A stretch of DNA of 64,000 bases from Halorubrum ruber (GCF_018228765.1 NZ_CP073695.1:2046001-2110000), one strand, 5' to 3'. Positions 44,377 through 53,267 are shown, counted from the stretch's first letter. Program-made: numbers and translations. The notes: generated by a model not told the origin, from the sequence alone.

Positions 44377-44494
44377 ACCGCGAGCGACAAGCGATAGTGG
44401 GAGTTGTCGAATTGGAGTAATTGCGTGGTTGTTTATAAGTGGATTTTCGGTTCCGTTGCCGGCCTTTTATAAGCGATAGACGAAGCGGTGAACG

Positions 44495-44630
44495 CCTCTG
44501 AAGGCCCGGCCACTCGTTTATAAATGAGTTGCCTCAGATCGGCAACGAACGCCTCCAAAGCCCCAGCCGCTCGCTTATAAATCGTTGATTCCGAGTCGAC
44601 GCCGAACACTTCCAAAGCCCCAGCCGCGAG
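44495..44630 (-). repeat. 57-bp tandem array of the RNA 3' end
   Basis: Three units with period 57. In RNA sense each begins GCGGCTGGGGCTTTGGAGG (third unit diverged to GTGGCCGGGCCTTCAGAGG) and includes GTTCG... and a TTTATAA box. The unit at 44609 on is the one paired in P3; the other two lie downstream and lack a 5' partner strand. Confidence 0.75.
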
Positions 44631-44869
44631 GCGGCCGCACGCTCGCTGCGCGCTTCGGTCGCTCGCGCTGCTCGCTCCCTCCAGTGCTTGCGTCGCCTGC
44701 GCCCGCCTCGCGGCTGCCCCTTTGAGTCCCACCCCGCACCGCTCCGCACAGCACCTCACACCTCCCCAACCTCGTCGGCCTCCCTGCGGTCGGCCGACTC
44801 CCTCGCGCGTGCTGCTCGGCCGCGAGACGGCCTCGCAGGCACGCGCCGCCGCACCGCTCTTTATAAGTA
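44610..44869 (-). ncRNA. putative structured RNA, copy 3
   Basis: P1 at 44805-44846: GCGCGTG/CACGCGC as in copy 1, but CTGC/GCAG instead of CGAC/GTCG and GGCCG/CGGCC instead of GCGCCC/GGGCGC; GA/GA kept. P2 at 44774-44798: GTCGGCC/GGCCGAC, GA/GA, CC/GG, GCA triloop. P3 joins 44698-44726 and 44610-44639 with CTC/GAG, AAAG/CTTT, GGG/GGG, CAGCCG/CGGCTG and 12 of 13 further pairs. These replacements keep pairing at every step. Box TATTTAAA at 44891-44898 sets the start near 44869. Confidence 0.72.
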
Positions 44870-44898
44870 ATCATCGTACTCGCTCGCAATTATTTAAA
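44861..44898 (-). promoter_or_regulatory. tandem TATA boxes of RNA copy 3
   Basis: TATTTAAA at 44891-44898 and TTTATAAG near 44860-44867 on the minus-strand side, same spacing as the other copies. Confidence 0.55.
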
Positions 44899-44907
44899 CA
44901 CCGTTCG

Positions 44908-45618
44908 TCAGACCGACCGAATTCGGTCCGCGCCCACCTCGATCGGCTCCGCGTAGCGGACGATCGGGTCGCCGTCGGGCCGGTCGAACCCGTTCGCCTC
45001 GAACAGGCTGTTCGCCCGGATGTCGACGGTCGCCTCCCGGAGCCGCCACGGGTCGTGAGCGATCTCCCCGCGGTATAGCCGGTTCCCGGCGGCGTAGAAC
45101 CGGTAGTTCTCCGCGAGGAACTCGTCGAGCGACCCCGGCTCGGCGGCGAACGCCTCACCCGTCGGCTCGTAGGTCGCGTCGAACCGCACGTGGGGAACGC
45201 CGGGGTATGTCCGGCGGCTGGTGAACCGAACGGGGCCGCTGGCATCTTTCGAGCGATCGGCGGCTTCGGGGCGAGACACGTCCATCGCCGCGCGGTAGTA
45301 CGGGAGCGCGAACAGTCGCCGCGCGGCCGCGACGCCGATCCGGTCGTCCGCGTCGAGGTTGTAGAAGTAGACGCCCGGACCGTCGGGACCCTCAACGTAG
45401 GTCCGGAGGTTGAGCTCCGGGAACGAGAGCCCGACTGGCGCCCCGCGCGGACGGATGTCGTCCATCACGAAGGCGACGACGCTCAGGTACGCGTCGCCTC
45501 CGTGGGTGGCGACCGAGAGCCCGTCAGGGAGCGTGCCGGAGACGACCTCGGGATCGACGGGCCAGTGACAGAACAGCGCGTCGCGCCACGTCATCTCCAG
45601 CAGGCGGCGACCGAGCAT
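44908..45618 (-). CDS. YqjF-like (DUF2071) protein
   Basis: 236 residues from MLGRRLLEMTWRDALFCHWP. The opening WRDALFCHWPVDP and SFPELNLRTYVEGPDGPGVYF are hallmarks of the DUF2071/YqjF family, with an acetoacetate-decarboxylase-like fold. Length is normal. Function unproven; ligand binding or small-molecule decarboxylation are possibilities. Its stop touches element copy 3. Confidence 0.85.
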   Translation of the reverse strand: MLGRRLLEMTWRDALFCHWPVDPEVVSGTLPDGLSVATHGGDAYLSVVAFVMDDIRPRGAPVGLSFPELNLRTYVEGPDGPGVYFYNLDADDRIGVAAARRLFALPYYRAAMDVSRPEAADRSKDASGPVRFTSRRTYPGVPHVRFDATYEPTGEAFAAEPGSLDEFLAENYRFYAAGNRLYRGEIAHDPWRLREATVDIRANSLFEANGFDRPDGDPIVRYAEPIEVGADRIRSV

Positions 45619-45687
45619 GTCGGACCGTAGGGACCGAAGGGGCAAAACCCGCACGCCATCGGCGGTTTCAGGTCGGTTCGCGCGGTC

Positions 45688-46623
45688 TCACTCCGCGACG
45701 TCCGACCCCTCCGGCGCGTCCTTCCACTCGCCCAGTCCCGAGGGGTCGAGGTGGACGTGGACGTCGCCGACGTCCTCCATCGCGCGGAGGGTCGTGACGA
45801 GCTCCGTCTCCACGTCGTGGGCCTCGCGGAGCGTCATCTCCCCGTCGACCTCGACGTGCACCTCGACCTCCAGGTCGGTCCCGTCGTAGTACACCGTGAG
45901 GTCGTGGACCCCCTCGACGGCGGGGTACTCGCGGAGCGCGGCGACGACGCGCTCGCGGTCGCCCGGCGGCGGGGCGGCGCCCACGAGGTAGGTGACGTTC
46001 TCGCGGCCGATCTCGATCCCCTGGTAGACGACGAGGACGCTGACGAGCGCGCCGGCGACCGGGTCGAGGATCGGGACATTCAGGAACACGCCGAACACGC
46101 CGACGAGGGCGGCGATCGTGGTGTAGATGTCGTTGAGGCAGTCGACCGCGAGCGCGGCGAGCGCCGTCGAGCCGAGGTCGGCGTTCACGCGCTCGGTGTA
46201 CCAGTACAGCAGGTACATGTCCGCCATCGCGAACAGCAGCGCGGCGACGAGGAGGAGGCTCTTCCGGGGCGGAGTGTGCGCGCCGAGCAGCCCGAGGGCC
46301 GACTCGCGCAACAGGAGGAGCCCGAGAACGACGATGGTCGCGCCGACGAGCAGCGCCGTCAGCGGCTCGATCCGCTGGTGGCCGTGCGGGTGCGTCTCGT
46401 CGGCGCTCTCGTACCGCGAGCCCCCCCAGACGAACACGACCGCGCTCGCGACGAGGTCGGCGACGGAGTGGGCGGCGTCGGCCACCAGCGCGACGCTGCC
46501 GAACGTGAGCCCCACCGCCCCTTCGACGACGATCTTCACCGCGTTGCCGGCGACGTTCACCGCCGCCGCCCGCTGGAACCGAGCGCGGTCGCCGCCGCCG
46601 AAGGGGCTCGACATAGACGCCAT
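45688..46623 (-). CDS. cation diffusion facilitator (CDF) transporter
   Basis: 311 residues: six TM helices then a cytoplasmic metal-binding domain. Transport site: LVADAAHSVADLV (TM2, Asp/His/Asp) and AVDCLNDIYT (TM5, DxxxD). The C-terminal domain has VEGVHDLTVYYDGTDLEVEV and GDVHVHLDP with ligand histidines. Such pumps export Zn2+, Fe2+ or Mn2+ against protons. Asp in place of His in TM5 may favour Fe or Mn, but this is only suggestive. Confidence 0.88.
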   Translation of the reverse strand: MASMSSPFGGGDRARFQRAAAVNVAGNAVKIVVEGAVGLTFGSVALVADAAHSVADLVASAVVFVWGGSRYESADETHPHGHQRIEPLTALLVGATIVVLGLLLLRESALGLLGAHTPPRKSLLLVAALLFAMADMYLLYWYTERVNADLGSTALAALAVDCLNDIYTTIAALVGVFGVFLNVPILDPVAGALVSVLVVYQGIEIGRENVTYLVGAAPPPGDRERVVAALREYPAVEGVHDLTVYYDGTDLEVEVHVEVDGEMTLREAHDVETELVTTLRAMEDVGDVHVHLDPSGLGEWKDAPEGSDVAE

Positions 46624-46807
46624 TGCGCTCGCGCCCCTGTTAAGCGTCCCGCGTCGCGACGACGCCCGTCCCTCCCCTCGCGAGCGGGCCGCTCGCGCCG
46701 GCGATGTCCGCCGCCGAGTCGGCTGGAGGCTCCGTCGTAACGCCTAAGACCGAAACGCTCCTCGGTGACGGTAATGAATCACGATCTTTTCGTCCGAGGT
46801 GGTCCCG

Positions 46808-47500
46808 GTGGGCGTCGAAATTAAGGAAACGGAGGTGAGCGACGAGGATTTCGAGGAGATGAAGGGGTTCGTCCGCGACTACCTCGCAGCCAGCGTCGAG
46901 GGCGAGGACGACGGCGGACGGATGCGCTGGTACCCCTGGCACTCGGCGTCGTACCGATTCAACCACATCCTCAACGTCGTCGACCTCGCGACGGAGATCG
47001 CCGAGGCCGAGGGCGCCGACGTGGACGTCGTGCGGGTCGCGGCCGTCTTCCACGACGTCGCCAAGCTGGAGGCCGAACAAGACGTCCACGCGGAGGCCGG
47101 CGCCCGCGTCACCCGCGAGTACCTCCAGAGCCGCGGCAACTACCCCGAGTCGTTCATCGAGGAGGTGTGCGGGGCGGTCGTCGACCACTCCTACACCGGC
47201 GACCTCGACGACGTGCCCCTAGAGAGCCGGTGTCTCATCGAGGCCGACGTGCTCGACAAGGTGGGCGCCAACGGCGCCGTCCTCATGCTGTTACGGATGG
47301 GGTACGAGTCGCGCACGCACATGGACTCGGCGAAGATGGTCGACCGCGTGCTCCAGCGCGCCCACGACCACACCGAGCGCGTCGTTTCGGACACCGCCGA
47401 GGGCATCGCACACCAGCGGATCAAGCGCGTGAAGTGGCTCCGCGAGTGGCTCGAAGAGGAGGTCTCTCGGATGGACGCCGAGGGCGTCACCGACCGCTGA
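46808..47500 (+). CDS. HD-domain phosphohydrolase
   Basis: 230 residues from a GTG (then GVEIKETEVSDEDFEEM); another GTG three codons earlier is in frame. HD motif: HILNVVDLATEIAE (first His), VFHDVAKLE (HD pair), VVDHSYTG (His) and IEADVLDKVGANG (final Asp). Closest to uncharacterised HD phosphohydrolases that act on nucleotides or phosphomonoesters. Alone, with no partner gene. Confidence 0.82.
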   Translation: MGVEIKETEVSDEDFEEMKGFVRDYLAASVEGEDDGGRMRWYPWHSASYRFNHILNVVDLATEIAEAEGADVDVVRVAAVFHDVAKLEAEQDVHAEAGARVTREYLQSRGNYPESFIEEVCGAVVDHSYTGDLDDVPLESRCLIEADVLDKVGANGAVLMLLRMGYESRTHMDSAKMVDRVLQRAHDHTERVVSDTAEGIAHQRIKRVKWLREWLEEEVSRMDAEGVTDR

Positions 47501-47532
47501 GGACGCATCGGCCGCTGAGGACGTCCCCGCCC

Positions 47533-48288
47533 CTACTCCTCCGAACCGGTCGTGTCGACGAGCGGTAGCATCGCCTCCAAGTAGCGGTCGATCCCGGCTC
47601 GGGAGTCCCCGACCCACGCCCCGTCGTTCGTCGTCGCCCAGCGGAACATCCCGCCGGTCGCGAACGTCTGGAGCGTCGCGGCCACCTCCGACGCGGCGAC
47701 GGTCCGCTCGCCGTCCGACACTCCGTCGCCGCCGCCCGACACTTCGTCGCCGTCGCCGGCGACCTCGGCCGCCGCCTCGCGGACGAGCCGTTCCAGGTAC
47801 TCGCCGAAGACGCGGTCGCTGCGGTCGAAGTGGTCGCGGTACGCCTCGTCGCTCGCGGCTTGCGAGCGGAGCTCGGTCATCACCGTGACGAACCGCTCGT
47901 CGGGCGCGTACGCGTCGTCGAGCGACGCGGGGTCGACGGCGGCCGTGAGGTAGCCGTCGAGCTGCTCCCGCGCAGAGCGGTCGAAGGCCTCTTCGGGAGC
48001 CACCTCCGGCGCGTCCTCCCCCGCGGCATCCGCATCCTCGCCCGGCGGCTCCGTCACGGGGCCGTCGGCGACGGACGCTTCGAACTCGTCCAGCAGGAAG
48101 CCGAGAAGGTCGATCAGCAGGTCGTCTTTCCCGTCGTAGTGGTGGTAGACGAGCGACGGGCTCTTGTCGAACTCGTCGCCGATCCGCTGGATCGTGACGT
48201 TCGCGTACCCGTGTTCACAGAGCGCGCGGAACGCCGCGCCGAGGATTGCCTGTCGGGTGTCCGACGGCTCCGCGAACGGGTCGTTCAT
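47533..48288 (-). CDS. TetR/AcrR-family transcription regulator
   Basis: 251 residues from MNDPFAEPSDTRQAILGAAF. The helix-turn-helix is NVTIQRIGDEFDKSPSLVYH, followed by HYDGKDDLLIDLL. The larger, acidic C-terminal ligand domain is typical. A TATATA box at 48309-48318 places the start at the ATG (leaderless). The palindrome at 48326-48341 between this and the divergent exporter operon is the probable operator, so it most likely represses both (inference). Confidence 0.9.
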   Translation of the reverse strand: MNDPFAEPSDTRQAILGAAFRALCEHGYANVTIQRIGDEFDKSPSLVYHHYDGKDDLLIDLLGFLLDEFEASVADGPVTEPPGEDADAAGEDAPEVAPEEAFDRSAREQLDGYLTAAVDPASLDDAYAPDERFVTVMTELRSQAASDEAYRDHFDRSDRVFGEYLERLVREAAAEVAGDGDEVSGGGDGVSDGERTVAASEVAATLQTFATGGMFRWATTNDGAWVGDSRAGIDRYLEAMLPLVDTTGSEE

Positions 48289-48308
48289 ACGACGCATAGA
48301 GGGGTCCG

Positions 48309-48318
48309 GTATATATCG
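48309..48318 (-). promoter_or_regulatory. TATA box of the TetR gene
   Basis: GTATATATCG; centre about 25 nt from the TetR ATG at 48288, giving a leaderless mRNA. Confidence 0.65.
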
Positions 48319-48325
48319 GCCCTGA

Positions 48326-48341
48326 TTGAACGTTCATTCAA
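48326..48341. promoter_or_regulatory. TetR operator candidate
   Basis: TTGAACGTTCATTCAA. It contains the perfect palindrome TGAACGTTCA and outer TTGAA/TTCAA arms. It lies just upstream of both TATA boxes, where a bound dimer would block factor B on both promoters. Confidence 0.7.
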
Positions 48342-48343
48342 CA

Positions 48344-48352
48344 CGCTTATGC
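48344..48352 (+). promoter_or_regulatory. TATA box of the exporter operon
   Basis: CGCTTATGC, centre 27 nt before the ATG at 48375, which would make that small reading frame leaderless. Confidence 0.5.
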
Positions 48353-48374
48353 CGCGGGCCCCTGACAGCAACGT

Positions 48375-48494
48375 ATGACTCGACCCGACGCGCCACGGTA
48401 CGACCGGTCGCCGCGCGCGACCAGACCCTCCCACCGATCCGGCCCCTCCCACCGATCCGGCCCCTCCCACCGATCCGACGGAGGCGACCGATGA
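48375..48494 (+). CDS. possible 39-aa leader peptide
   Basis: ATG sits at the predicted transcription start. It reads MTRPDAPRYDRSPRATRPSH and then three PSHRSG-type units encoded by an 18-bp repeat, ending in a TGA that overlaps the next ATG (ATGA). The basic product is unlike the acidic proteome. It could translate-couple the secreted protein or simply be an untranslated region; coding status is open. Confidence 0.4.
   Translation: MTRPDAPRYDRSPRATRPSHRSGPSHRSGPSHRSDGGDR
48426..48479. repeat. 18-bp tandem repeat, 3 units
   Basis: Three copies of CCCTCCCACCGATCCGGC (last base pair changes in unit 3), directly before the ATG of the secreted protein. Confidence 0.85.
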
Positions 48495-50206
48495 GGCGGT
48501 CGATTCGGCTCGCGACCGCCGCGCTCGCCGTCGTCGCGGTGGGAGCGTTACTCGTCGGCGTCTCGCTCGCGGGCGCCGCGGCCCCGAGCGCGGGGACGGC
48601 GGACGGCGGCGCCGCGTCGCTCTCCGGAATCGGCGGCCCGGTCGCCGACGGCGCAGTCGCGCAGGCAGGTACCGAATCGGACCCGACTGACAGACAGGTC
48701 CGCGGCTCGCCCGTGTTGGAGCTGTTCGCCTCCCAGCGGTCGGTACCGGCGGGCGCGGAGTCCACCGTCAGGATCGACATCGTCAACACCGGCGAGATGG
48801 AGATCGGCAACCAGCTCAACTCCCGGGTCACCACCGCACGCGGGCTCACCCTCGAGATCGACGACAGTGACGTGCCGATCGACGTCGAGGACGGCGAGAT
48901 CCCGGTCGGCGACGTGCCGACGTCGGCGAGCCCGGTCCCCGTCGAGCTGGACGTGACCGTGCCCGACGACGTGCCCGACGGCAGGTACGAGGTGGAGGCG
49001 ACCGCCCGCTACCGCTACACCTTCGAGATCATCCCCGAGTTCAACGACCACAAGGACCGGCGCGGCATCGACGACTTCGACCTCACGATCGTCGTCGACG
49101 ACGGCGCGCGGTTCGCCGTCCTCGAGACGGACACCGACGCGCAGGTCGGCGGCAGCGGCGACGTGACCGCGACGCTCCGGAACGTCGGCGACGAGACCGC
49201 GCGCGACGCCGTCGTCTCCGGAACGACGACCAGCCCGGGGGTCCGGCTCGGGGCCGGCGAGGGCGGCGGCCAGTCGTTCGTCGGCGACTGGGCGCCCGGC
49301 GAGAACCGGACGGTGACGTTCGACTCGTCGGTCGGCGAGGCGTTCGGCGGCGGCGCGTACGCGCTCTCCTCGACCGTCGAGTACCGGGACCCGAACGGGA
49401 TCGACGAGACCGCGGCGCCCGCACGCGCCGGCGTCGTCCCGCTCCGTGAGCAGTCGTTCTCGCTGGAGGACATCTCCGGCACGCTCGAGGTCGGCTACTC
49501 CGGCACGGTCTCCGGGACGATCACGAACGAAGGGCCGCTCGACGTCGAGAACGCGGTCCTCGTCGCGGACTCCGGGAGCAACCGCGTGAGCCTCGGCGAG
49601 AGCCGGTACGCGCTCCCGACGATCCCCGCAGGCGAGTCGGCGAACTTCAGCTTCGACGCCGACGTGAGCGGGAGCGCCGACCCCGGCCCGCGGCAGTTCC
49701 GGTTCACGACCGAGTACGAGAGCGGCGACGCGACGCTCGCGACCGAGGAGAGCCGGCGCGTCGAGGTCGCTCCGAGACAGCCCGAGTTCGACCTCGCGGT
49801 CGACGGCGCCACGGTCTCCGCCGGCGAGACCACGCGGATCAACGCCACGATCACGAACCGCCGGCCGGAGACGCTCTCGTCGATCAACGCCGGGCTCTAC
49901 GCCGACAGCCCGCTGACGGCGGTCAACGACGAGGCGTTCGTCGACGAGCTCGAACCGGGCGAGTCCGAGGAGATCTGGTTCGAGGTGTCCGCGGCGTCGA
50001 GCGCGAGCGTCGAGGAGCACCCGATCGAGCTCGACTTCCGGTACGAGGACGAGCGCGGCAACGACCGCATCTCGGACATCACCCAGGTACCGGTGACGGT
50101 GACCGAGGCCGTCGACGACGGCGGGACGCCCGTGGGACTGATCGCCGTCGCCGCCCTGCTCGTCGTCGCCGCGATCGGCGGCGCGGTCTGGTACCGACGG
50201 CGGTGA
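48491..50206 (+). CDS. secreted/surface protein with CARDB-like repeats and C-terminal TM (COG1361-like)
   Basis: 571 residues from MRRSIRLATAALAVVAVGAL, a Sec signal peptide. The body (60-540) is beta-rich with repeated NTGEMEIGN, NVGDETARDAV, NEGPLDVENAVLV and NRRPETLSSINAGLY segments, i.e. about four CARDB/Ig-like domains facing outside. It ends in a TM helix (VGLIAVAALLVVAAIGGAVW) and YRRR. It precedes an RND-type transporter in the same orientation, a pairing common in haloarchaea; it may dock the exporter to the S-layer. Confidence 0.85.
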   Translation: MRRSIRLATAALAVVAVGALLVGVSLAGAAAPSAGTADGGAASLSGIGGPVADGAVAQAGTESDPTDRQVRGSPVLELFASQRSVPAGAESTVRIDIVNTGEMEIGNQLNSRVTTARGLTLEIDDSDVPIDVEDGEIPVGDVPTSASPVPVELDVTVPDDVPDGRYEVEATARYRYTFEIIPEFNDHKDRRGIDDFDLTIVVDDGARFAVLETDTDAQVGGSGDVTATLRNVGDETARDAVVSGTTTSPGVRLGAGEGGGQSFVGDWAPGENRTVTFDSSVGEAFGGGAYALSSTVEYRDPNGIDETAAPARAGVVPLREQSFSLEDISGTLEVGYSGTVSGTITNEGPLDVENAVLVADSGSNRVSLGESRYALPTIPAGESANFSFDADVSGSADPGPRQFRFTTEYESGDATLATEESRRVEVAPRQPEFDLAVDGATVSAGETTRINATITNRRPETLSSINAGLYADSPLTAVNDEAFVDELEPGESEEIWFEVSAASSASVEEHPIELDFRYEDERGNDRISDITQVPVTVTEAVDDGGTPVGLIAVAALLVVAAIGGAVWYRRR

Positions 50207-50210
50207 TCGG

Positions 50211-50270
50211 ATGAGGGGACACGTCACAGAACGCCGAGAGGGGACGCGCCCGACAGCGGGGCCTCCGTGA
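50211..50270 (+). CDS. possible 19-aa coupling frame before the RND gene
   Basis: MRGHVTERREGTRPTAGPP followed by TGA overlapping the GTG start of the RND gene (GTGA). Very short, so chance is likely, but it repeats the arrangement seen at 48375. Confidence 0.2.
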   Translation: MRGHVTERREGTRPTAGPP

Positions 50271-52765
50271 CCGCGGCCGACCGGCTGATCGAGGAGATCG
50301 ACCGCGTCGTCACGGAGCGGCCGCTGGCGGTCATCGCGGTGTTCCTCCTTGTCACCGCGGGCTTCGCCGGCGGGCTGACCGGGATCGAGACGAGCGCGGG
50401 CGCGGACCAGTTCACGCAGGACATCCCCGCCCAGCGGGCGCTCGACGAGATCGACGAGGAGTTCGAGACGTCGATCGGCGGCTCCGCGACGTCGGCGCAG
50501 GTGATCGTCTCGGACGACAACGTCCTCTCCCGCGACGCCTTGGTCCGGACGCTGGAGACCCAACACCGGCTGGAGTCTCGCTCCACCCTCCGGGTCGCGT
50601 CGACGTCGAGCCACGCGGACGCGGTCGCGCGGCAGCTGGACCCGAGCGCGGTGAACGCGGCCGAGCGGCGTGACGCCGTGGCCGAGGCGACGCCCGCCGA
50701 GCTGCGGACCGCCATCGCCGACGCCGACGCGGCGGGCGCGATCGCGGCGCAGGTGTCCGTCGACTACAACCCGACCGCGCAGGCGGCCGACACCGCGATC
50801 GTCGGGATCACCTACGACCTGCCCGAATCGGCGACGACGGCGCGGGTGACGGAGCTACAGACGCGCAGCGTCGAGGTCGTCGACTCCGTCCCGGGCAACG
50901 AGGCCGGCGAGAACGCGATCCTCTTCGGCGATGGCGTCCTCCAGTCGGAGATCACCGCGCTGCTGACCGACACCGCGATCATCGTCTTCCCGGCGGCGCT
51001 GATACTGATCGTCGGGTTCCTCATCTTCTCGTACCGCGACCCGTTCGACATGGCGATCGGAATCGCCGCGCTCCTCCTGTCGCTCCTGTGGACGTTCGGC
51101 TTCATGGGGTACGCCGGGATCCCGTTCTCCGACTCGCTCGTGACCGTCTTCCCGCTGCTGCTCGCGGTCGGGATCGACTTCGGGATCCACATCGTCAACC
51201 GCTACCGCGAGGAGCGGGCGACGGGGACCGGGATCGAGGCGTCGATGCGGACGACGACGGACCAGCTGCTCATCGCGTTCCTGCTCGTGACGATCACCAC
51301 GGTGTTCGGGCTCGTCTCCAACGTCGTGAGCCCGTTCGACCCGAACCGCGACTTCGGGATCGTCGCAGCCGCCGGGATCACGTTCACGCTGGTGATCTTC
51401 GGCGTCTTCCTCCCGGCCGCGAAGGTGCTGGCCGACCGCTGGCGCGAGCGGCTCCCGATACCCGAGTTCGGCACGAGCGCGCTCGGCGCCGGCGGCTCGC
51501 GGCTCGCCCGCGTCCTCCACGTCGGCGTCGACCTCTCGCGGATCGCCCCCGTCGCGGTCGTCGCCCTCCTCCTCGTCGGCGGCGCGGTCGGCGGCGCCTA
51601 CGGTACCGGCGTGAACACGGAGTTCTCGGAGGAGGCGTTCTTCCCGGACGAAGAGCGGCTGGAGACGTACTCGAACCTGCCGGAACCGTTCGCGCCGACG
51701 GAGTACACGTTCCTCGACGTGTTGACCCTCTTCGAGGAGGAGTTCGAGCAGGACTTCGTGGGGTCGGTGACGCTGTATATCGACCAGTCGGTGCGAGACG
51801 ACGACGCCTTAGAGCTGATCGATCGGACCACGCGGAACCCGCCGGACACCTTCGCGACGACCGACGAGCGCCGCGCGCAGGCGACGAGCGTCGTCACCGT
51901 GATCGAGGACCGGGCGGAGCGGGACCCCGAGTTCGCGGCGCTCGTCGAGCGCAACGATCGCCTCGGCAACGGCGTGCCCGACCGGAACGTCGACGAGGTG
52001 TACGACGCGCTGCTCGACTCCTCCGCCGAAGGCCAGGCGCGCGGCTACGTGGCCGCCGACCGCGGCAGCGCGCGGATCGACTACACGATCGAGCCGGGCG
52101 TCGACAACTCGGAGGCGGTCGCGGACGTGCGCGAGCTGGCCGAGCGCACCCCGCTCGAAGCCGTGCCGACCGGCTCCCTCGTCGTCAACGAGGCCGTGAT
52201 CGACCTACTGACCGAGTCGGCGATCCGCAGCCTCTTCGCCGCCTTCGGGCTCACGGCGCTGTTCTTAGCGCTGTCGTACGCCTACCTCGAAGGGAAGGCC
52301 GTCTACGGCCTCCTCAACCTCGTCCCCGTCCTCGTCACGGTCGGGCTGCTCGTCGGGTCGATGCGGCTGTTCGACATTCCGCTGACGCCCATCAACGCGC
52401 CGATCCTCTCGGTGTCGATCGGGCTCGGGGTCGACTACACCGTCCACTTCGTCCACCGGTTCGTCGACGAGTACCAGGCGGGACTCCCGATCGACGAGGC
52501 GCTCGACGTCACCATCGCCGGGACGGGCGGCGCGCTCACCGGCAGCATGCTCACCACGGTCTCCGGGCTCGGCGTCCTGTGGCTCGCGGTGATCCCCCTG
52601 CTCCGCGACTTCGGCGTCCTGCTCGCGCTGGGCGTGTTCTACGCGTACCTCTGTTCGATCCTGCTCGTCCCGTCCCTCGTCGTCGTGTGGGACCGGTACG
52701 GTGGGATAGTCGGTCTCGGTCTCGACGACGGGCTCCGCGGGTCCGGCGCCGAGGGCGGGCGCTGA
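50267..52765 (+). CDS. RND/MMPL-family exporter
   Basis: 832 residues, GTG start. Two repeated halves, each with one TM helix, a large exterior domain (residues ~45-225 and ~445-635) and a five-TM bundle with sterol-sensing-like pattern: VFPLLLAVGIDFGIHIVNRY and ILSVSIGLGVDYTVHFVHRF (Asp in the proton path, twin His). Exports lipids or hydrophobic compounds using the ion gradient. Under TetR control together with the surface protein upstream. Confidence 0.9.
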   Translation: MTAADRLIEEIDRVVTERPLAVIAVFLLVTAGFAGGLTGIETSAGADQFTQDIPAQRALDEIDEEFETSIGGSATSAQVIVSDDNVLSRDALVRTLETQHRLESRSTLRVASTSSHADAVARQLDPSAVNAAERRDAVAEATPAELRTAIADADAAGAIAAQVSVDYNPTAQAADTAIVGITYDLPESATTARVTELQTRSVEVVDSVPGNEAGENAILFGDGVLQSEITALLTDTAIIVFPAALILIVGFLIFSYRDPFDMAIGIAALLLSLLWTFGFMGYAGIPFSDSLVTVFPLLLAVGIDFGIHIVNRYREERATGTGIEASMRTTTDQLLIAFLLVTITTVFGLVSNVVSPFDPNRDFGIVAAAGITFTLVIFGVFLPAAKVLADRWRERLPIPEFGTSALGAGGSRLARVLHVGVDLSRIAPVAVVALLLVGGAVGGAYGTGVNTEFSEEAFFPDEERLETYSNLPEPFAPTEYTFLDVLTLFEEEFEQDFVGSVTLYIDQSVRDDDALELIDRTTRNPPDTFATTDERRAQATSVVTVIEDRAERDPEFAALVERNDRLGNGVPDRNVDEVYDALLDSSAEGQARGYVAADRGSARIDYTIEPGVDNSEAVADVRELAERTPLEAVPTGSLVVNEAVIDLLTESAIRSLFAAFGLTALFLALSYAYLEGKAVYGLLNLVPVLVTVGLLVGSMRLFDIPLTPINAPILSVSIGLGVDYTVHFVHRFVDEYQAGLPIDEALDVTIAGTGGALTGSMLTTVSGLGVLWLAVIPLLRDFGVLLALGVFYAYLCSILLVPSLVVVWDRYGGIVGLGLDDGLRGSGAEGGR

Positions 52766-52811
52766 CCGGAGAGCGACTTCGATCGGACTGCGGACGCGAA
52801 AACGAGGCGAG

Positions 52812-53267
52812 TCAGCCGACCACGCCGAAGACCAGCTGGACGGTGACGAGGACGAGGAACGCGGCGCCGGTCGCGAGGGATCCGGCGGCGACGCCGTGCG
52901 CGTTGCCGAGTCCGCGGCTCCGCGTCGCGAAGTAGGCGCCGAGGAAGACGAAGCCGACGAGGAGCAGCCCGACGATCAGGTACGCGACGCTCACCAGCGT
53001 TCCGGCGAGCCCCTCGGAAATCCCGAAGCTCCCGACGCCGAGGAGGATGCTCCCGCCGACGAGGACGGTGATGCCGACGAACGAGACCGCCCACACGACC
53101 GGCGTCCGGGCGATCTCGCCGAGCGTCTCGACGATCGCCTCGTAGCTGCCGCCGTCCCCGTCGCGGCCGGGAGCGACTCGCTTCCCGCCGATCTCGGCGA
53201 CCGCGACGAACGTGGCGACGACGAGGAGGCCCATCAGCCCCGTACTCAAGAGGGTGAGTGATGTCAT
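52812..53267 (-). CDS. four-TM membrane protein
   Basis: 151 residues with four hydrophobic helices (about 4-26, 55-77, 85-108, 125-150) joined by short loops. No motif. Convergent with the exporter and divergent from the oxidase operon. A membrane-assembly role for the oxidase is possible only from position. Confidence 0.7.
   Translation of the reverse strand: MTSLTLLSTGLMGLLVVATFVAVAEIGGKRVAPGRDGDGGSYEAIVETLGEIARTPVVWAVSFVGITVLVGGSILLGVGSFGISEGLAGTLVSVAYLIVGLLLVGFVFLGAYFATRSRGLGNAHGVAAGSLATGAAFLVLVTVQLVFGVVG

Larger units (their letters stand above)
44377..44907. mobile_element. MITE-like element, copy 3 (ends lost)
   Basis: Fills the gap between the glutamate dehydrogenase stop and the convergent YqjF-like stop exactly. 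Core on the minus strand. No terminal inverted repeats or target duplications survive; only a GCGACAAGCGATAGTGGGAG stretch at the left recalls the outer part of copy 1. The 3' part is expanded into a tandem array (44495-44630). Confidence 0.75.

Noticed and set aside
44433-44759. Open frames inside the four repeat elements (products with RGCPFES-type sequence)
   Set aside because: They cover the conserved RNA helices in different frames in each copy, have compensatory rather than synonymous changes, and show no protein family; better explained by the RNA fold.
48426-48479. CRISPR-like repeat
   Set aside because: Three contiguous 18-bp units without spacers; a simple tandem repeat. No CRISPR array or cas gene was seen anywhere in the window.
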